A DNA stretch of 64,000 bases from Variovorax paradoxus (lineage in GTDB: Bacteria; Pseudomonadota; Gammaproteobacteria; Burkholderiales; Burkholderiaceae_C), in contig CP063166.1 of NCBI GenBank assembly GCA_016806145.1, positions 2,356,001 through 2,420,000 of the forward strand, given 5' to 3'. Below the pieces are notes generated by a model, which ran no database searches, was not told the origin of the DNA, and saw nothing but the letters and a program-made list of their open reading frames with translations. How positions within the stretch are numbered: the first letter of the stretch is position 1; every line of letters begins with the position of its first letter. A program made the position numbers and the translations under genes. Below are positions 1 to 8,092 of this stretch, piece after piece.

Positions 1-770
1 AGCCGGGCCTGCAGCCGTCGCGGCGGCTCGCCGGCCGGCGGCGCCGCCACGAAGCACAGGCCCCGCGCGCGGTCGCGGATCTCTTCGGGCGCGCCCTGCG
101 CCACGAGCCGTCCCTCGCGCAGCACGAACACGCGCGCGCAGCGCTCGGCCTCGTCGAGGTAGGCGGTGCTCACGATGACCGAGAGCTTCTCGTCGTCCAC
201 CAGCTGCTGCACGATCTGCCACAGCTCGCGCCGCGACAGCGGATCGACGCCCACCGTGGGCTCGTCGAGCAGCAGCAGCTCGGGCGAGCGCACCAGCGTG
301 CAGGCCAGCCCGAGCTTCTGCTTCATGCCGCCCGAGAGCTTGCCCGCGGGCCGGTCGGTGAAGCGGCCGAGGTCGGTCATCTCCATCAGCCGGCCGTAGC
401 GCGCGCGCCGCTCGTCGCGCGGCACGCCGTGCAGGTCGGCATAGAGGTCGAGGTTCTCCTGCACGCTGAGGTCGTCGTAGAGGCCGAAGCGCTGCGGCAT
501 GTAGCTGATGCGGTCCTGCACCGCCTGCGGATCGGCGGCCACGTCGATGCCGAGCACGCGCAGCTCGCCGGCATCGACGCGCAGCAGGCCGGCCATCAGC
601 CGCAGCAGCGTGGTCTTGCCTGCGCCGTCGGGGCCGACCAGCGCGGTCAGCGTGCCGGGCGGCACCTCGAGCGCGATGTCGTCGAGCGCGTGCACGGTCT
701 TCTTCGCGGGCTTGACGACGAAGCGCTTGTGCAGGCCGCGCGCGAGGACGGCGGGGGAGGGGCTCGGCAT
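1..770 (-). CDS. ybhF: YbhF-like ABC transporter ATPase, 5' part only
   Basis: About 256 N-terminal residues of an ABC ATPase are visible; the rest lies beyond the left edge. Walker A GPDGAGKTT is at residues 46-54, the signature LSGGMKQK at 145-152 and Walker B ELLLLDEP at 164-171. The switch region reads STAYLDEAE, with Ala where the catalytic His is expected, and Walker A has Asp where Asn is usual; both suggest the weaker first nucleotide-binding domain of a two-domain YbhF-type protein. GGAAGGGG about 6 bases upstream supports the ATG at 770. The gene follows the YbhG-like fusion-protein gene on the same strand, so it should power a multidrug or xenobiotic exporter at the inner membrane. 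The second ATPase domain and the YbhS/YbhR permeases would lie outside the window. Confidence 0.85.
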   Translation of the reverse strand, partial: MPSPSPAVLARGLHKRFVVKPAKKTVHALDDIALEVPPGTLTALVGPDGAGKTTLLRLMAGLLRVDAGELRVLGIDVAADPQAVQDRISYMPQRFGLYDDLSVQENLDLYADLHGVPRDERRARYGRLMEMTDLGRFTDRPAGKLSGGMKQKLGLACTLVRSPELLLLDEPTVGVDPLSRRELWQIVQQLVDDEKLSVIVSTAYLDEAERCARVFVLREGRLVAQGAPEEIRDRARGLCFVAAPPAGEPPRRLQAR

Positions 771-791
771 TCAGCGCCCCTTCCGGGTTTT

Positions 792-907
792 GCTCCTTCC
801 CCCTCTGGGGGAAGGCCGGGATGGGGGCTGTGGGCGGTGAAACGGCTCGCAGCGATGGTGTGGCCCGGAGCCCCCACCCCGGCCCTCCCCCAGCGGGGGA
901 GGGAGGA
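792..907. repeat. Inverted pair of GC-rich palindromic repeats
   Basis: Two related elements of about 38 bases lie in opposite orientation at 792-828 and 869-907. Each carries its own perfect 9-bp stem with a 3-base loop: CCTTCCCCC/GGGGGAAGG at 795-815 and CCCTCCCCC/GGGGGAGGG at 883-903. The arms of the pair also match each other, so the transcript could fold into one long hairpin. This resembles the dispersed REP-like elements common between genes in Burkholderiales. It sits inside the presumed ybhG-ybhF transcript. Confidence 0.75.
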
Positions 908-934
908 ATGCGCAGCGGTGATTGGTGAACAGCA

Positions 935-1951
935 TCACCGGCCCGTCGTCGAAGCGGAGTCCAGCCGCAGCGTCACCGTGGCCGGCATGCCCAGTCGCAG
1001 CCGGTCCTCCCTGTCGTCGACCATCACGCGGATCTCGTAGACGAGGCTGCTGCGCAGTTCCTCGGTCTGCACGGTCTTGGGCGTGAACTCCGCCACCGAG
1101 GCGATGTAGCCCACCTTGCCCGCGATCGCGCGATCGGGCTGGCTGTCGGTGGTCACGCTGGCTTCCTGCCCGGCCTGGATGCGGCCAAGGTCGGGTTCGG
1201 CCACGTAGGCCCGCACCCACTTGGGATCGGTGATCGCGAGCGTGAAGGCCGGCCGCTGCGGCGAGGCCATGTCGCCAGGCTCGAGCAGCCGCGCGCGCAC
1301 CACGGCGTCGATCGGCGCCTTGAGCTCGCCCTCCTCGAGCTCGTGCTTCATCAGCGCGAGCTCGGCGCGCGCCGCCTCGAGCTGGGCCTGGGCCTGGCCG
1401 ATGTCCTCCTTGCGCGGCCCGCTCACCACCAGCTGCCGCGCCTTGCGCGCGTTGTCGAGCTGGGCCTGCGTGACCTTGCGCCGCGCCTGCGCGCTCTCGA
1501 GGTCCTGCTGGCTCACCGCGCGGCCCGCGGTCGACTGGCCGATGGCCTGCAGCCGCGCGAGCTGCTGCGCCGCGAGCTCGGCATCGGCCTGGGCGGCGCT
1601 CACCTGGGCCTCGGCCTGCGCGATCTCCTCGGGCCGGCTGCCGGTCTTCAGCCGCAGCAGCGCCTGTTCCTGCACGCCGATGCGCGCCTGCGACTGCGCC
1701 ACGCGCAGCGCCAGGGTGCGGGTGTCGAGCCGGCCGATGACCTGGCCGGCGCGCACCCGGTCGCCCTCGCGCACCGCGAGTTCGGCCACGCGCTCGCTGC
1801 CGCTGAAGGCCAGCGATACCTGGCGCAGGTCGACGTTGCCGTGGAGCACGATGCGGTCGGACGGTGCCGGCGAGCGGCCGAGGTACCAGGCGCCGGCGGC
1901 CGCGGCGGCCAGCACGACGACGGCGAGGGCGATCAGGGGTTTCTTGTTCAT
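935..1951 (-). CDS. ybhG: HlyD-family membrane fusion protein (YbhG-like)
   Basis: Periplasmic adaptor of 338 residues that would link an inner-membrane ABC exporter to an outer-membrane channel. The start at 1951 (MNKKPLIALAVV) gives a clean N-terminal membrane anchor, with a hydrophobic run at about residues 4-22. It is followed by a split lipoyl/barrel region and a long Ala/Gln/Glu/Arg-rich coiled coil in the middle third, then the barrel-sandwich return (IDAVVRARLLEPGDMASP). Length and layout fit the YbhG/HlyD family. It is transcribed with the YbhF-like gene downstream and is divergent from the CecR-like repressor, the same arrangement as the ybhGFSR/cecR genes of enterobacteria. The 22-bp palindrome upstream probably sits in its promoter. 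Confidence 0.87.
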   Translation of the reverse strand: MNKKPLIALAVVVLAAAAAGAWYLGRSPAPSDRIVLHGNVDLRQVSLAFSGSERVAELAVREGDRVRAGQVIGRLDTRTLALRVAQSQARIGVQEQALLRLKTGSRPEEIAQAEAQVSAAQADAELAAQQLARLQAIGQSTAGRAVSQQDLESAQARRKVTQAQLDNARKARQLVVSGPRKEDIGQAQAQLEAARAELALMKHELEEGELKAPIDAVVRARLLEPGDMASPQRPAFTLAITDPKWVRAYVAEPDLGRIQAGQEASVTTDSQPDRAIAGKVGYIASVAEFTPKTVQTEELRSSLVYEIRVMVDDREDRLRLGMPATVTLRLDSASTTGR

Positions 1952-1992
1952 GGCGTTTTTCGGGCGAAAGCGGAAGGAGCGGCCGGATCGTA

Positions 1993-2014
1993 TCAAATTC
2001 AAATTTGAATTTGA
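1993..2014. promoter_or_regulatory. 22-bp perfect palindrome, probable CecR-type operator
   Basis: The half-site TCAAATTCAAA is followed directly by its exact reverse complement, centred between 2003 and 2004. It lies in the 94-base gap between the divergent ybhG-like and cecR-like genes and is strikingly A+T rich in a G+C-rich neighbourhood. TetR-family repressors typically bind such palindromes and control both flanking genes. Binding is inferred from position and symmetry only. Confidence 0.75.
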
Positions 2015-2045
2015 AGTAGGCCGGAAGTTGGGGTAGGCTCGCGCC

Positions 2046-2801
2046 ATGGCCAGCCGCTCCCGTTCTCCTCGTCCGACCGCTTCCTCCGCACCGCCCGCCG
2101 CCGAGGCCGAGTCGACCGCGCGCGCGCCGCGCGCCGACGGCAACACGACCCGCGCGCACATCCTCGAGACCGCGGGCCGGCTGTTCGCCGAGCGCGGCTT
2201 CGCGGCCAGCACCAGCAAGGAGATCTGCACGCGCGCCGGCACCAACATGGCGGCGGTCAACTACCACTTCGGCGGCCGCGACGGCCTCTACGAAGCGGTG
2301 CTGGTCGAGGCGCACCGCCAGATCGTCAGCGTGGACGAACTGGTGGCGCAGGCCGGCAGCGGCGCCGATCCGCGCGAGCGGCTGCGCGCCTTCCTCGGCC
2401 ACCTGGTCGAGATGGGCCACCAGCCGCAGGCGCCCTGGGGCTTTCGCGTGATGCTGCGCGAGGCGCTGTCGCCGTCGAGCGCGCTGCCGGTGCTGATCCA
2501 GAAGGCGGTGCTGCCCAAGGCCAAGGTGGTGCGCGGGCTGATCGGCGAGATCATGGGCCTGGCCGACGACCATCCCTCGGTGCAGCGCAGCGTGATGTTC
2601 ACGGTGCTGCCGTGCATCGTGCTGATGGTCGCGCCCAAGGAGCTGGGCCAGCGCGTGCTGCCCGCGGTGCGCGAGACCGAGGCGCTGGTCGACGACCTGA
2701 TGCGCTACGTGCTCGCGGGTCTCGAGGCGGTGGCGCGGGAAGCGGGCGGCCAGACCGCCGCCGCGCCCGCCGCGCCCGTCAAAGCTGGAAGGCGACGGTG
2801 A
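2046..2801 (+). CDS. cecR: TetR/AcrR-family repressor, CecR-like
   Basis: Protein of 251 residues. After a disordered Ser/Pro/Ala-rich stretch of about 30 residues comes a TetR-type helix-turn-helix domain (TRAHILETAGRLFAERGF at about 35-52, then NMAAVNYHFGGRDGLYEAVL). The C-terminal half fits the ligand-binding domain found in CecR/YbiH proteins. It should repress itself and the divergent YbhG/YbhF exporter until an antibiotic or other toxic ligand binds. Its 3' end overlaps the convergent cardiolipin synthase gene by 23 bases (2779-2801). The assignment as CecR rather than another TetR rests mainly on the exporter next door. Confidence 0.82.
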   Translation: MASRSRSPRPTASSAPPAAEAESTARAPRADGNTTRAHILETAGRLFAERGFAASTSKEICTRAGTNMAAVNYHFGGRDGLYEAVLVEAHRQIVSVDELVAQAGSGADPRERLRAFLGHLVEMGHQPQAPWGFRVMLREALSPSSALPVLIQKAVLPKAKVVRGLIGEIMGLADDHPSVQRSVMFTVLPCIVLMVAPKELGQRVLPAVRETEALVDDLMRYVLAGLEAVAREAGGQTAAAPAAPVKAGRRR

Positions 2802-4158
2802 GCAGCAGCCCCTCGGCCACGTCGCGCAGCAGGCCCGGGCGCCGCGCGCGATAGGCCTCGCCGGCCGAGGCCGTGGTCTCGATCCACTCGGCCAGCCATT
2901 CGATCTCGTGCTCGCCGTAGAACACGACATTGGCCTCGTGGTTCAGCAGCAGGCTGCGCAGGTCGAGGTTGATCGAGCCGCACATCGCGAGCTGGTCGTC
3001 GACCACCACCGCCTTGGCATGGGCCATAAACGGCAGCATGCGAAAGCTCACGCCGGCGCGCGCCAGATCGCGCATGGCGCGCGCGCGCACGAAGTCGGCC
3101 AGCCGGTGGTTCGACTGCGCGGGAATCGCGATCGTGACCTGCACCCCGCGCCGCGCGGCCAGCCGCAGCGCGTCGCGCAGGCCGTCGCCGGGCACGAAGT
3201 AGGGCGTGATCGCGAGCAGCCGGTGCTCGGCACGGAAGCAGGCGTCGATCAGCAGCGCATGCGCGGTGTCCTCGGTCTGGTCGGGGCCGCTCGGCAGGAA
3301 CTGCGCCATCGCGGCACCGGGGCCCTCGGGCACGTCCTCGGCCGTGATGGCACGCGGCTTGCGGCTGCGCACCGAGGCCCAGTCGTGGTCGAACTGGCGC
3401 GCCGCGGCGGCCGCCACGCTGCCGCGCAGGTCGAACGAGAGGTCGTGCCAGGCCTCGGGATGGGCGGCGTCGCCGTTGAAGTACTCGCAGGCGAGATTGC
3501 GCCCGCCCGACCAGAGCCAGCCGTCGTCGGCGATGGTGAACTTGCGGTGGTTGCGCAGGTTGCGCGGGCCGATGCGGCGCAGGCTGAAGAAGGGCCGGAA
3601 CACCGCCACCTCGCCGCCGGCCGCGCGCAGCCGGTCGAAGTGGTGGCGCGGCAGCGTGAGCGCGCCGAAGCCGTCGAGCAGCACGCGCACCTTGATGCCC
3701 TCGCGCGCGCGCCGCGCGAGCCGCTCGATCACCGAGCGGCCGAGTTCGTCGTTGCCGATGATGAAGGTGCAGACGTCGAGCCGCTCGCGCGCGCCATCGA
3801 TCACCTCGAACAGCGCGAGCCGCGCATGCTCGCCGTCGGCATGCAGCCGGATCGCGCTGCGCCCGGGCGGCGCCAGGCCGAAGCTCTCGATCAGGTCGGC
3901 GGCCCAGTGGCCGGCCAGCGCCGAGCGCGGCGGCCGCGGCGAACCCGCGGGGCGCAGCTTGCGCTGGCCGAACAGCAGGTACATCGGCAGGATCAGGTAG
4001 GGCAGCAGCACCAGGCCCATGACCCACGCGATGGCGGTGGTGGGCGCGCGCTGCTCGCGGCGTGCGCGGGTGGTCAGCACGTAGACCAGCAGCGCGAAGG
4101 TGACGACGAGGAAATGCTGGGACGGAGAGGGAAGCCAGTCGAACCCGTTTTTCGGCAT
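2779..4158 (-). CDS. cls: Cardiolipin synthase, phospholipase D family
   Basis: Inner-membrane enzyme of 459 residues that condenses two phosphatidylglycerols into cardiolipin and glycerol. Two N-terminal membrane helices lie at about residues 15-29 and 43-64. Both HKD motifs are intact: H204-K206-D211 (HRKFTIADD) and H380-K382-D387 (HAKAVVVDD), the second followed by GSINLDLRS. Length and two-helix topology match the ClsA type. It is the last gene of a co-directional run (MetE-core protein, GST, cls) with gaps of 27 and 46 bases, although a functional link to them is not obvious. Its 3' end overlaps cecR. Confidence 0.9.
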   Translation of the reverse strand: MPKNGFDWLPSPSQHFLVVTFALLVYVLTTRARREQRAPTTAIAWVMGLVLLPYLILPMYLLFGQRKLRPAGSPRPPRSALAGHWAADLIESFGLAPPGRSAIRLHADGEHARLALFEVIDGARERLDVCTFIIGNDELGRSVIERLARRAREGIKVRVLLDGFGALTLPRHHFDRLRAAGGEVAVFRPFFSLRRIGPRNLRNHRKFTIADDGWLWSGGRNLACEYFNGDAAHPEAWHDLSFDLRGSVAAAAARQFDHDWASVRSRKPRAITAEDVPEGPGAAMAQFLPSGPDQTEDTAHALLIDACFRAEHRLLAITPYFVPGDGLRDALRLAARRGVQVTIAIPAQSNHRLADFVRARAMRDLARAGVSFRMLPFMAHAKAVVVDDQLAMCGSINLDLRSLLLNHEANVVFYGEHEIEWLAEWIETTASAGEAYRARRPGLLRDVAEGLLLTVAFQL

Positions 4159-4204
4159 GGGCCGATGATGCCTGAGGCCGCCGCGCGCCGCCGCGCTTGC
4201 CCCC

Positions 4205-4870
4205 TCAGCGCCGAAGGAAGGCCGGCACGCCGCGGCCCTGCGAGGCCAGGAAATCCATCATCGGGTCGACCACCGCGCGCACCGCGGGCCGCTCGCCGAC
4301 GCGGTCGCGCCAGGCCACGAGCCGCGGCGTCTCGGCGGTCATCCCCGCGCCCTTGCGATCGGCGAACACATGGGCCATGTAGAAGGCGATGTCGGCATAG
4401 CCGTAGTCGCCGGCCAGGAACGCGCGGTCGTCGGCCAGCAGGGTGTCGAGCTGGCCGTAGAAGCGCGCGCAGGCGGCGCAGGCCTCCACCGCGGGCGGGC
4501 TCTGCATCGCCTCCTGCAGGCCGAAGAGCCTGACCACCTGCGGGAAGAAGACCTCGTCCGAGCGGTGCTCGAGCTGGCGCGCGCGGGCCCGCGCGGCCGC
4601 TTCGGCGGGCCACAGCGCGGGCTGCGGATGCCGGTCCTCGAGGTACTCGAAGATCTGGGTCGAGTCGAACAGCTCGACCGCGTCGTCGATCAGCACCGGC
4701 ACCTGGCCCTTGGGGTTGATGCGCAGCACCTCGGGGTGCCTGGGGCTGTAGTTGTCGTCGCGATCGAAGGGCACCATCACGAGCTCGAAGGCGATGCCTT
4801 TCTCGAGCGCCGCGATCTGCACCTTGGCGCCGAACATGCTGAGGGGGCCGGAGAAGATGTGGGTCGTCAT
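4205..4870 (-). CDS. Glutathione S-transferase family protein
   Basis: Cytosolic GST fold of 221 residues. The thioredoxin-like N-terminal domain holds a candidate glutathione-activating Ser in the first loop (SGPLSMFGAK), the cis-Pro segment NPKGQVPVL at about 52-60 and the DSTQI motif that contacts the gamma-glutamyl group. The helical C-terminal domain includes LAGDYGYADIAFYMAHVFA, a good match to the GST N-capping box. It lies 27 bases downstream of the MetE-core gene and is probably co-transcribed. Substrate is unknown. In an aromatic-degradation setting, GSTs can cleave aryl ethers or remove reactive electrophiles; that role is inferred from context. Confidence 0.85.
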   Translation of the reverse strand: MTTHIFSGPLSMFGAKVQIAALEKGIAFELVMVPFDRDDNYSPRHPEVLRINPKGQVPVLIDDAVELFDSTQIFEYLEDRHPQPALWPAEAAARARARQLEHRSDEVFFPQVVRLFGLQEAMQSPPAVEACAACARFYGQLDTLLADDRAFLAGDYGYADIAFYMAHVFADRKGAGMTAETPRLVAWRDRVGERPAVRAVVDPMMDFLASQGRGVPAFLRR

Positions 4871-4897
4871 GGCCCCGAGTTCAGCAGAAAGCGCGGC

Positions 4898-6019
4898 TCA
4901 GGTCGATCCCCAGACTTCCTGCGCGGTCTCGACCACCAGCCGCAGCTTGGCGCGCTGCGCCTCGACCGCGATGTTGTTGCCGTGCACCGTGCTCGAGAAG
5001 CCGCACTGCGGCGACAGCGCGAGTTGCTCGAGCGGCGCGTACATGGCGGCGTTCTCGATGCGGCGCTTGAGCTCGTCCTTGTCCTCCATCTGGCCGAACT
5101 TGGTGGTCACCAGGCCCAGCACCACGGTCTTGCCCTTGGGCAGGAAGCGCAGCGGCTTGAAGTCGCCCGAGCGCGCGTCGTCGTACTCCATGAAGTAGGC
5201 GTCGAGATCCATCTCCTGGAGCAGCGCCTCGGCCACCGGCTCGTAGTTGCCGGCCGCGGCATGGGTGCTCTTGAAGTTGCCGCGGCACAGGTGCATGGCC
5301 AGCAGCATGCCCGGCGGCTTCTGCGCCACCACCTTGTTGATGAACGCGGCGTAGCGGTGCGGCAGTTCGTTCGGGTCGTCGCCGCGCTTGCGGGCCGCCT
5401 CGCGCATGTGCTCGTCGCAAAGGTAGGCGAGGTTGGTGTCGTCCATCTGCACGTAGGTGCAGCCGGCCGCGGCCAGCGAGCGCAGCTCGTCGCCATAGGC
5501 CTGGGCCACGTCGTCGTAGAACGCGGGGTCGAGCTCGGGGTAGGCCTCCTTGCTGATGCCGGCGCGGCCGCCGCGGAAGTGCAGCATGGTCGGCGAGGGG
5601 ATCGTGACCTTGGGCGTGCGGCCGGCCGAGACCTGGCTCTTGAGGTACTCGAAGTCGGCCAGCTGGATGTTCTTGACGTGGCGCACCTTGTCGATGACGC
5701 GCATCGCGGGCGGGGCCAGTTCCTCGCTGCCGTCGGGCTTGCGGATCGTGACCGGGATGTCGGTCTTCACGCCGCCGAGCTGGTCGAGGAAGTCGATGTG
5801 GAAGTAGGTGCGGCGGAATTCGCCGTCGGTGATGCTCTTGAGGCCGATGTCTTCCTGGAACTTGACGATCTCGGCGATGGCCTTGTCCTCGACCGTGCGC
5901 AGTTGCTCGGGCGTGATCTCGCCCCTGGCCTTCTGCTCGCGCGCTTCGAGCAGGTATTGGGGACGCAGGAAGCTGCCCACGTGGTCGTAGCGGGCGGGCA
6001 GGGTGGCGTGCTGGGACAT
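4898..6019 (-). CDS. Short MetE-core zinc methyltransferase (cobalamin-independent)
   Basis: Protein of 373 residues related to the C-terminal catalytic half of cobalamin-independent methionine synthase. The zinc ligands are visible: His and Cys in AMHLCRGNF, Glu in YFMEYDD and Cys in LSPQCGFSS. The opening [18 protein letters not shown] and the segment [16 protein letters not shown] also fit this family. The N-terminal half of classical MetE (about 750 residues) is absent, so it is closer in size to archaeal MetE cores or to epoxyalkane:coenzyme M transferase. GGAG 10 bases upstream supports the start at 6019. It is divergent from the Rieske oxygenase across 157 bases. It may move a methyl or alkyl group between a thiol and a pathway intermediate; the true substrate cannot be read from sequence. 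Confidence 0.8.
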   Translation of the reverse strand: MSQHATLPARYDHVGSFLRPQYLLEAREQKARGEITPEQLRTVEDKAIAEIVKFQEDIGLKSITDGEFRRTYFHIDFLDQLGGVKTDIPVTIRKPDGSEELAPPAMRVIDKVRHVKNIQLADFEYLKSQVSAGRTPKVTIPSPTMLHFRGGRAGISKEAYPELDPAFYDDVAQAYGDELRSLAAAGCTYVQMDDTNLAYLCDEHMREAARKRGDDPNELPHRYAAFINKVVAQKPPGMLLAMHLCRGNFKSTHAAAGNYEPVAEALLQEMDLDAYFMEYDDARSGDFKPLRFLPKGKTVVLGLVTTKFGQMEDKDELKRRIENAAMYAPLEQLALSPQCGFSSTVHGNNIAVEAQRAKLRLVVETAQEVWGST

Positions 6020-6093
6020 GAGGATGGAACTCCGGCTTGTCTGAACGAAAGGGGGTGGAACGGAACATCGTATCGCCTTGTGCGGCGACGTCG

Positions 6094-6167
6094 ATGTGTA
6101 CAGAAGACTCGGTGTTTTCCCTTGATTCGGCCGAATCGGCTGGAAATTCTCGTGTTTCTGTATACAT
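6094..6167. promoter_or_regulatory. Paired TGTATACA-type sites in a divergent promoter
   Basis: ATGTGTACAG at 6094-6103 and CTGTATACAT at 6158-6167 are reverse complements with one mismatch, and each is itself nearly palindromic. Their centres are 64 bases apart, about six helical turns. A perfect 14-bp palindrome GATTCGGCCGAATC lies between them at 6124-6137. GntR/FCD-type repressors bind short palindromes of this kind, and a GntR/FCD gene is the second gene of the plus-strand operon. The second site is only 9 bases before the oxygenase ATG, well placed to block transcription. Confidence 0.6.
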
Positions 6168-6176
6168 TGAGTATCC

Positions 6177-7283
6177 ATGGACACGCGATCGCCCCATTTC
6201 CCGCTCAACGCCTGGTATGCCGCCGCCTACGACGTGGAGGTGCGGCATGCGCTGCTGCCGCGCACGGTCTGCAACCAGAAGCTGGTGCTGTTCCGCCGCA
6301 CCGACGGGCAGGTGGCCGCGCTCGAGGACGCCTGCTGGCACCGGCTGCTGCCGCTGTCGATGGGGCGGCTCGAGGGCGACGAGCTGGTCTGCGGCTACCA
6401 CGGCCTGGTCTACAACAGCCAGGGCCGCTGCACCCACATGCCGAGCCAGGAGACGCTCAACCCCTCGGCCTGCGTGCGCAGCTTCCCGGTGGCCGAGAAG
6501 CATCGCTTCATCTGGATCTGGCCAGGCGATCCGGCGCTGGCCGATCCCGCGCTGGTGCCCGACATGCACTGGAACGACGACCCGGCCTGGGCCGGCGACG
6601 GCAAGATGATCCGCGTGAACTGCGACTACCGGCTGGTGGTCGACAACCTCATGGACCTGACGCACGAGACCTTCGTGCACGGCTCCTCGATCGGCAACCG
6701 CGAGGTGGCCGAGGCGCCCTTCGTCGCCACCCATGGCGACCGCTCGGCCACCGTCACGCGCTGGATGGAGAACATCGAGGCACCGCCGTTCTGGGGCGGG
6801 CAGATCCGCCATGCGCGCGGCTACGCGGGCAAGGTCGACCGCTGGCAGATCATCCGCTTCGAGGCGCCGTGCACGGTCAACATCGACGTCGGCGTGGCCG
6901 AGGCCGGCAGCGGCGCGGTGCCCAAGGGCGGCAACCCGGGCGACCGCGGCAGGGGCGTCAACGGCTACGTGCTCAACACCATCACGCCCGAGACCGACAA
7001 GACCTGCCTCTACTTCTGGGCCTTCGCGCGCAACTACTGCCTGGGCGAGCAGCGCCTCACGCACGAGCTGCGCGAGGGCGTCTCGGGCATCTTCCGCGAG
7101 GACGAGCTGGTGCTCGAGGCGCAGCAGAAGGCGATCGACGAGCATCCCGACCACCGCTTCTACAACCTCAACATCGACGCCGGCTCGATGTGGGCGCGGC
7201 GGCTGATCGACCGCATGGTCGACAAGGAGCGGCCCGCGCGCGCCGCGATCCCGATCCGCGTCGACCAGCGGCAGGCCGCATGA
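6177..7283 (+). CDS. Rieske non-haem iron oxygenase, VanA-like
   Basis: Terminal oxygenase of 368 residues. The Rieske 2Fe-2S ligands are C53-x-H55 (DACWHR) and C72-x2-H75 (VCGYHG). The mononuclear-iron region reads [12 protein letters not shown], with D160, H163 and H168 as candidate bridging and ligand residues. Order and spacing fit the vanillate O-demethylase (VanA) group, which oxidises a methoxy group and releases formaldehyde. A VanB-like reductase follows after one regulator gene. Other substrates of this group include syringate, dicamba-like herbicides and N-methyl compounds, so vanillate itself is not proven. The stop overlaps the next start (ATGA). Confidence 0.87.
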   Translation: MDTRSPHFPLNAWYAAAYDVEVRHALLPRTVCNQKLVLFRRTDGQVAALEDACWHRLLPLSMGRLEGDELVCGYHGLVYNSQGRCTHMPSQETLNPSACVRSFPVAEKHRFIWIWPGDPALADPALVPDMHWNDDPAWAGDGKMIRVNCDYRLVVDNLMDLTHETFVHGSSIGNREVAEAPFVATHGDRSATVTRWMENIEAPPFWGGQIRHARGYAGKVDRWQIIRFEAPCTVNIDVGVAEAGSGAVPKGGNPGDRGRGVNGYVLNTITPETDKTCLYFWAFARNYCLGEQRLTHELREGVSGIFREDELVLEAQQKAIDEHPDHRFYNLNIDAGSMWARRLIDRMVDKERPARAAIPIRVDQRQAA

Positions 7284-8056
7284 AGGTCGCCGCCAGCAGC
7301 AGCGCCGGCGAGCCCGGCGACAGCGGCGCCTCGCAGGCCGTGAAGGCGCAGCTGCGGCTGCGCGAGATGATCCTGGCCGGCGAGCTGCCGGGCGGCGCGC
7401 GCATCGCCGAGGTCGCGATCTCCGAGCAGCTCGGCGTGTCGCGCACGCCGGTGCGCACCGCGCTGATGCGGCTCGAGCAGGAAGGCCTGCTCGAGGCCCT
7501 GCCCAACGGCGGCTATGCGGTGCGCACCTTCTCCGAACGCGACGTGGCCGACGCCATCGAGCTGCGCGGCACGCTCGAGGGCCTGGTCGCGCGGATCGCG
7601 GCCGAACGCGGCGCGGCGCCAGTGGTGCTGAGCGAGGCGCGCGGCTGCCTGCAGCGCATCGACGAGCTGCTGCGCGAGCCCGCGCTCGACGACGCCGCCT
7701 TCTCGCGCTACGTGACGCACAACGAACGCTTCCATGCGCTGCTGTGCGAGATGGCCGGCAGCCCGGTGATCGCGCAGCAGCTCGAGCGCGTGATCAACCT
7801 GCCGTTCGCCTCGCCCTCGGGCTTCGTGATCGTGCAGGCCAATTCGCCGGCCGCGCGCGACATGCTGGTGATCGCGCAGGACCAGCACCTGCAGGTGCTC
7901 GACGCCATCGAGTCCGGCGAGGGCTCGCGCGCCGAGGCGCTGATGCGCGAGCACAGCCGCATCGCGCGGCGCAACCTGCGCGAGGCGCTGCATGGCGCGC
8001 CCACCGAGCAGCAGCGTCCGCTGCCGGGCGTGCAGCTGATCCGCCGCCGCGGCTGA
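7280..8056 (+). CDS. GntR-family regulator with FCD domain
   Basis: Protein of 258 residues. A winged helix-turn-helix ([20 protein letters not shown], then [19 protein letters not shown]) occupies about residues 40-90, followed by an all-helical FCD ligand domain with metal-binding-type residues ([13 protein letters not shown]). FCD regulators commonly sense carboxylic acids and repress their own operon. The ATG overlaps the oxygenase stop by 4 bases, so the regulator is translationally coupled to the enzyme it probably controls, an arrangement like vanA-vanB-vanR loci but with the regulator in the middle. The paired sites at 6094-6167 are the best candidate operators. Confidence 0.85.
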   Translation: MKVAASSSAGEPGDSGASQAVKAQLRLREMILAGELPGGARIAEVAISEQLGVSRTPVRTALMRLEQEGLLEALPNGGYAVRTFSERDVADAIELRGTLEGLVARIAAERGAAPVVLSEARGCLQRIDELLREPALDDAAFSRYVTHNERFHALLCEMAGSPVIAQQLERVINLPFASPSGFVIVQANSPAARDMLVIAQDQHLQVLDAIESGEGSRAEALMREHSRIARRNLREALHGAPTEQQRPLPGVQLIRRRG

Positions 8057-8092
8057 GCGGCTTCCTTCTTTCTTTCCGGTCCTGGTTCCCCG

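Noticed and set aside
6020..6176. Possible cobalamin or SAM riboswitch before the MetE-core gene
   Set aside because: The 157-base gap is too short and shows no B12-box or SAM-I core; it is filled by operator-like repeats.
4370..8056. Very long plus-strand open frame (over 1,200 codons)
   Set aside because: It lies antisense to the GST and MetE-core genes and out of frame with the oxygenase; low-complexity His/Val/Arg-rich translation typical of shadows in G+C-rich DNA. Only its last 258 codons are real (the GntR gene).
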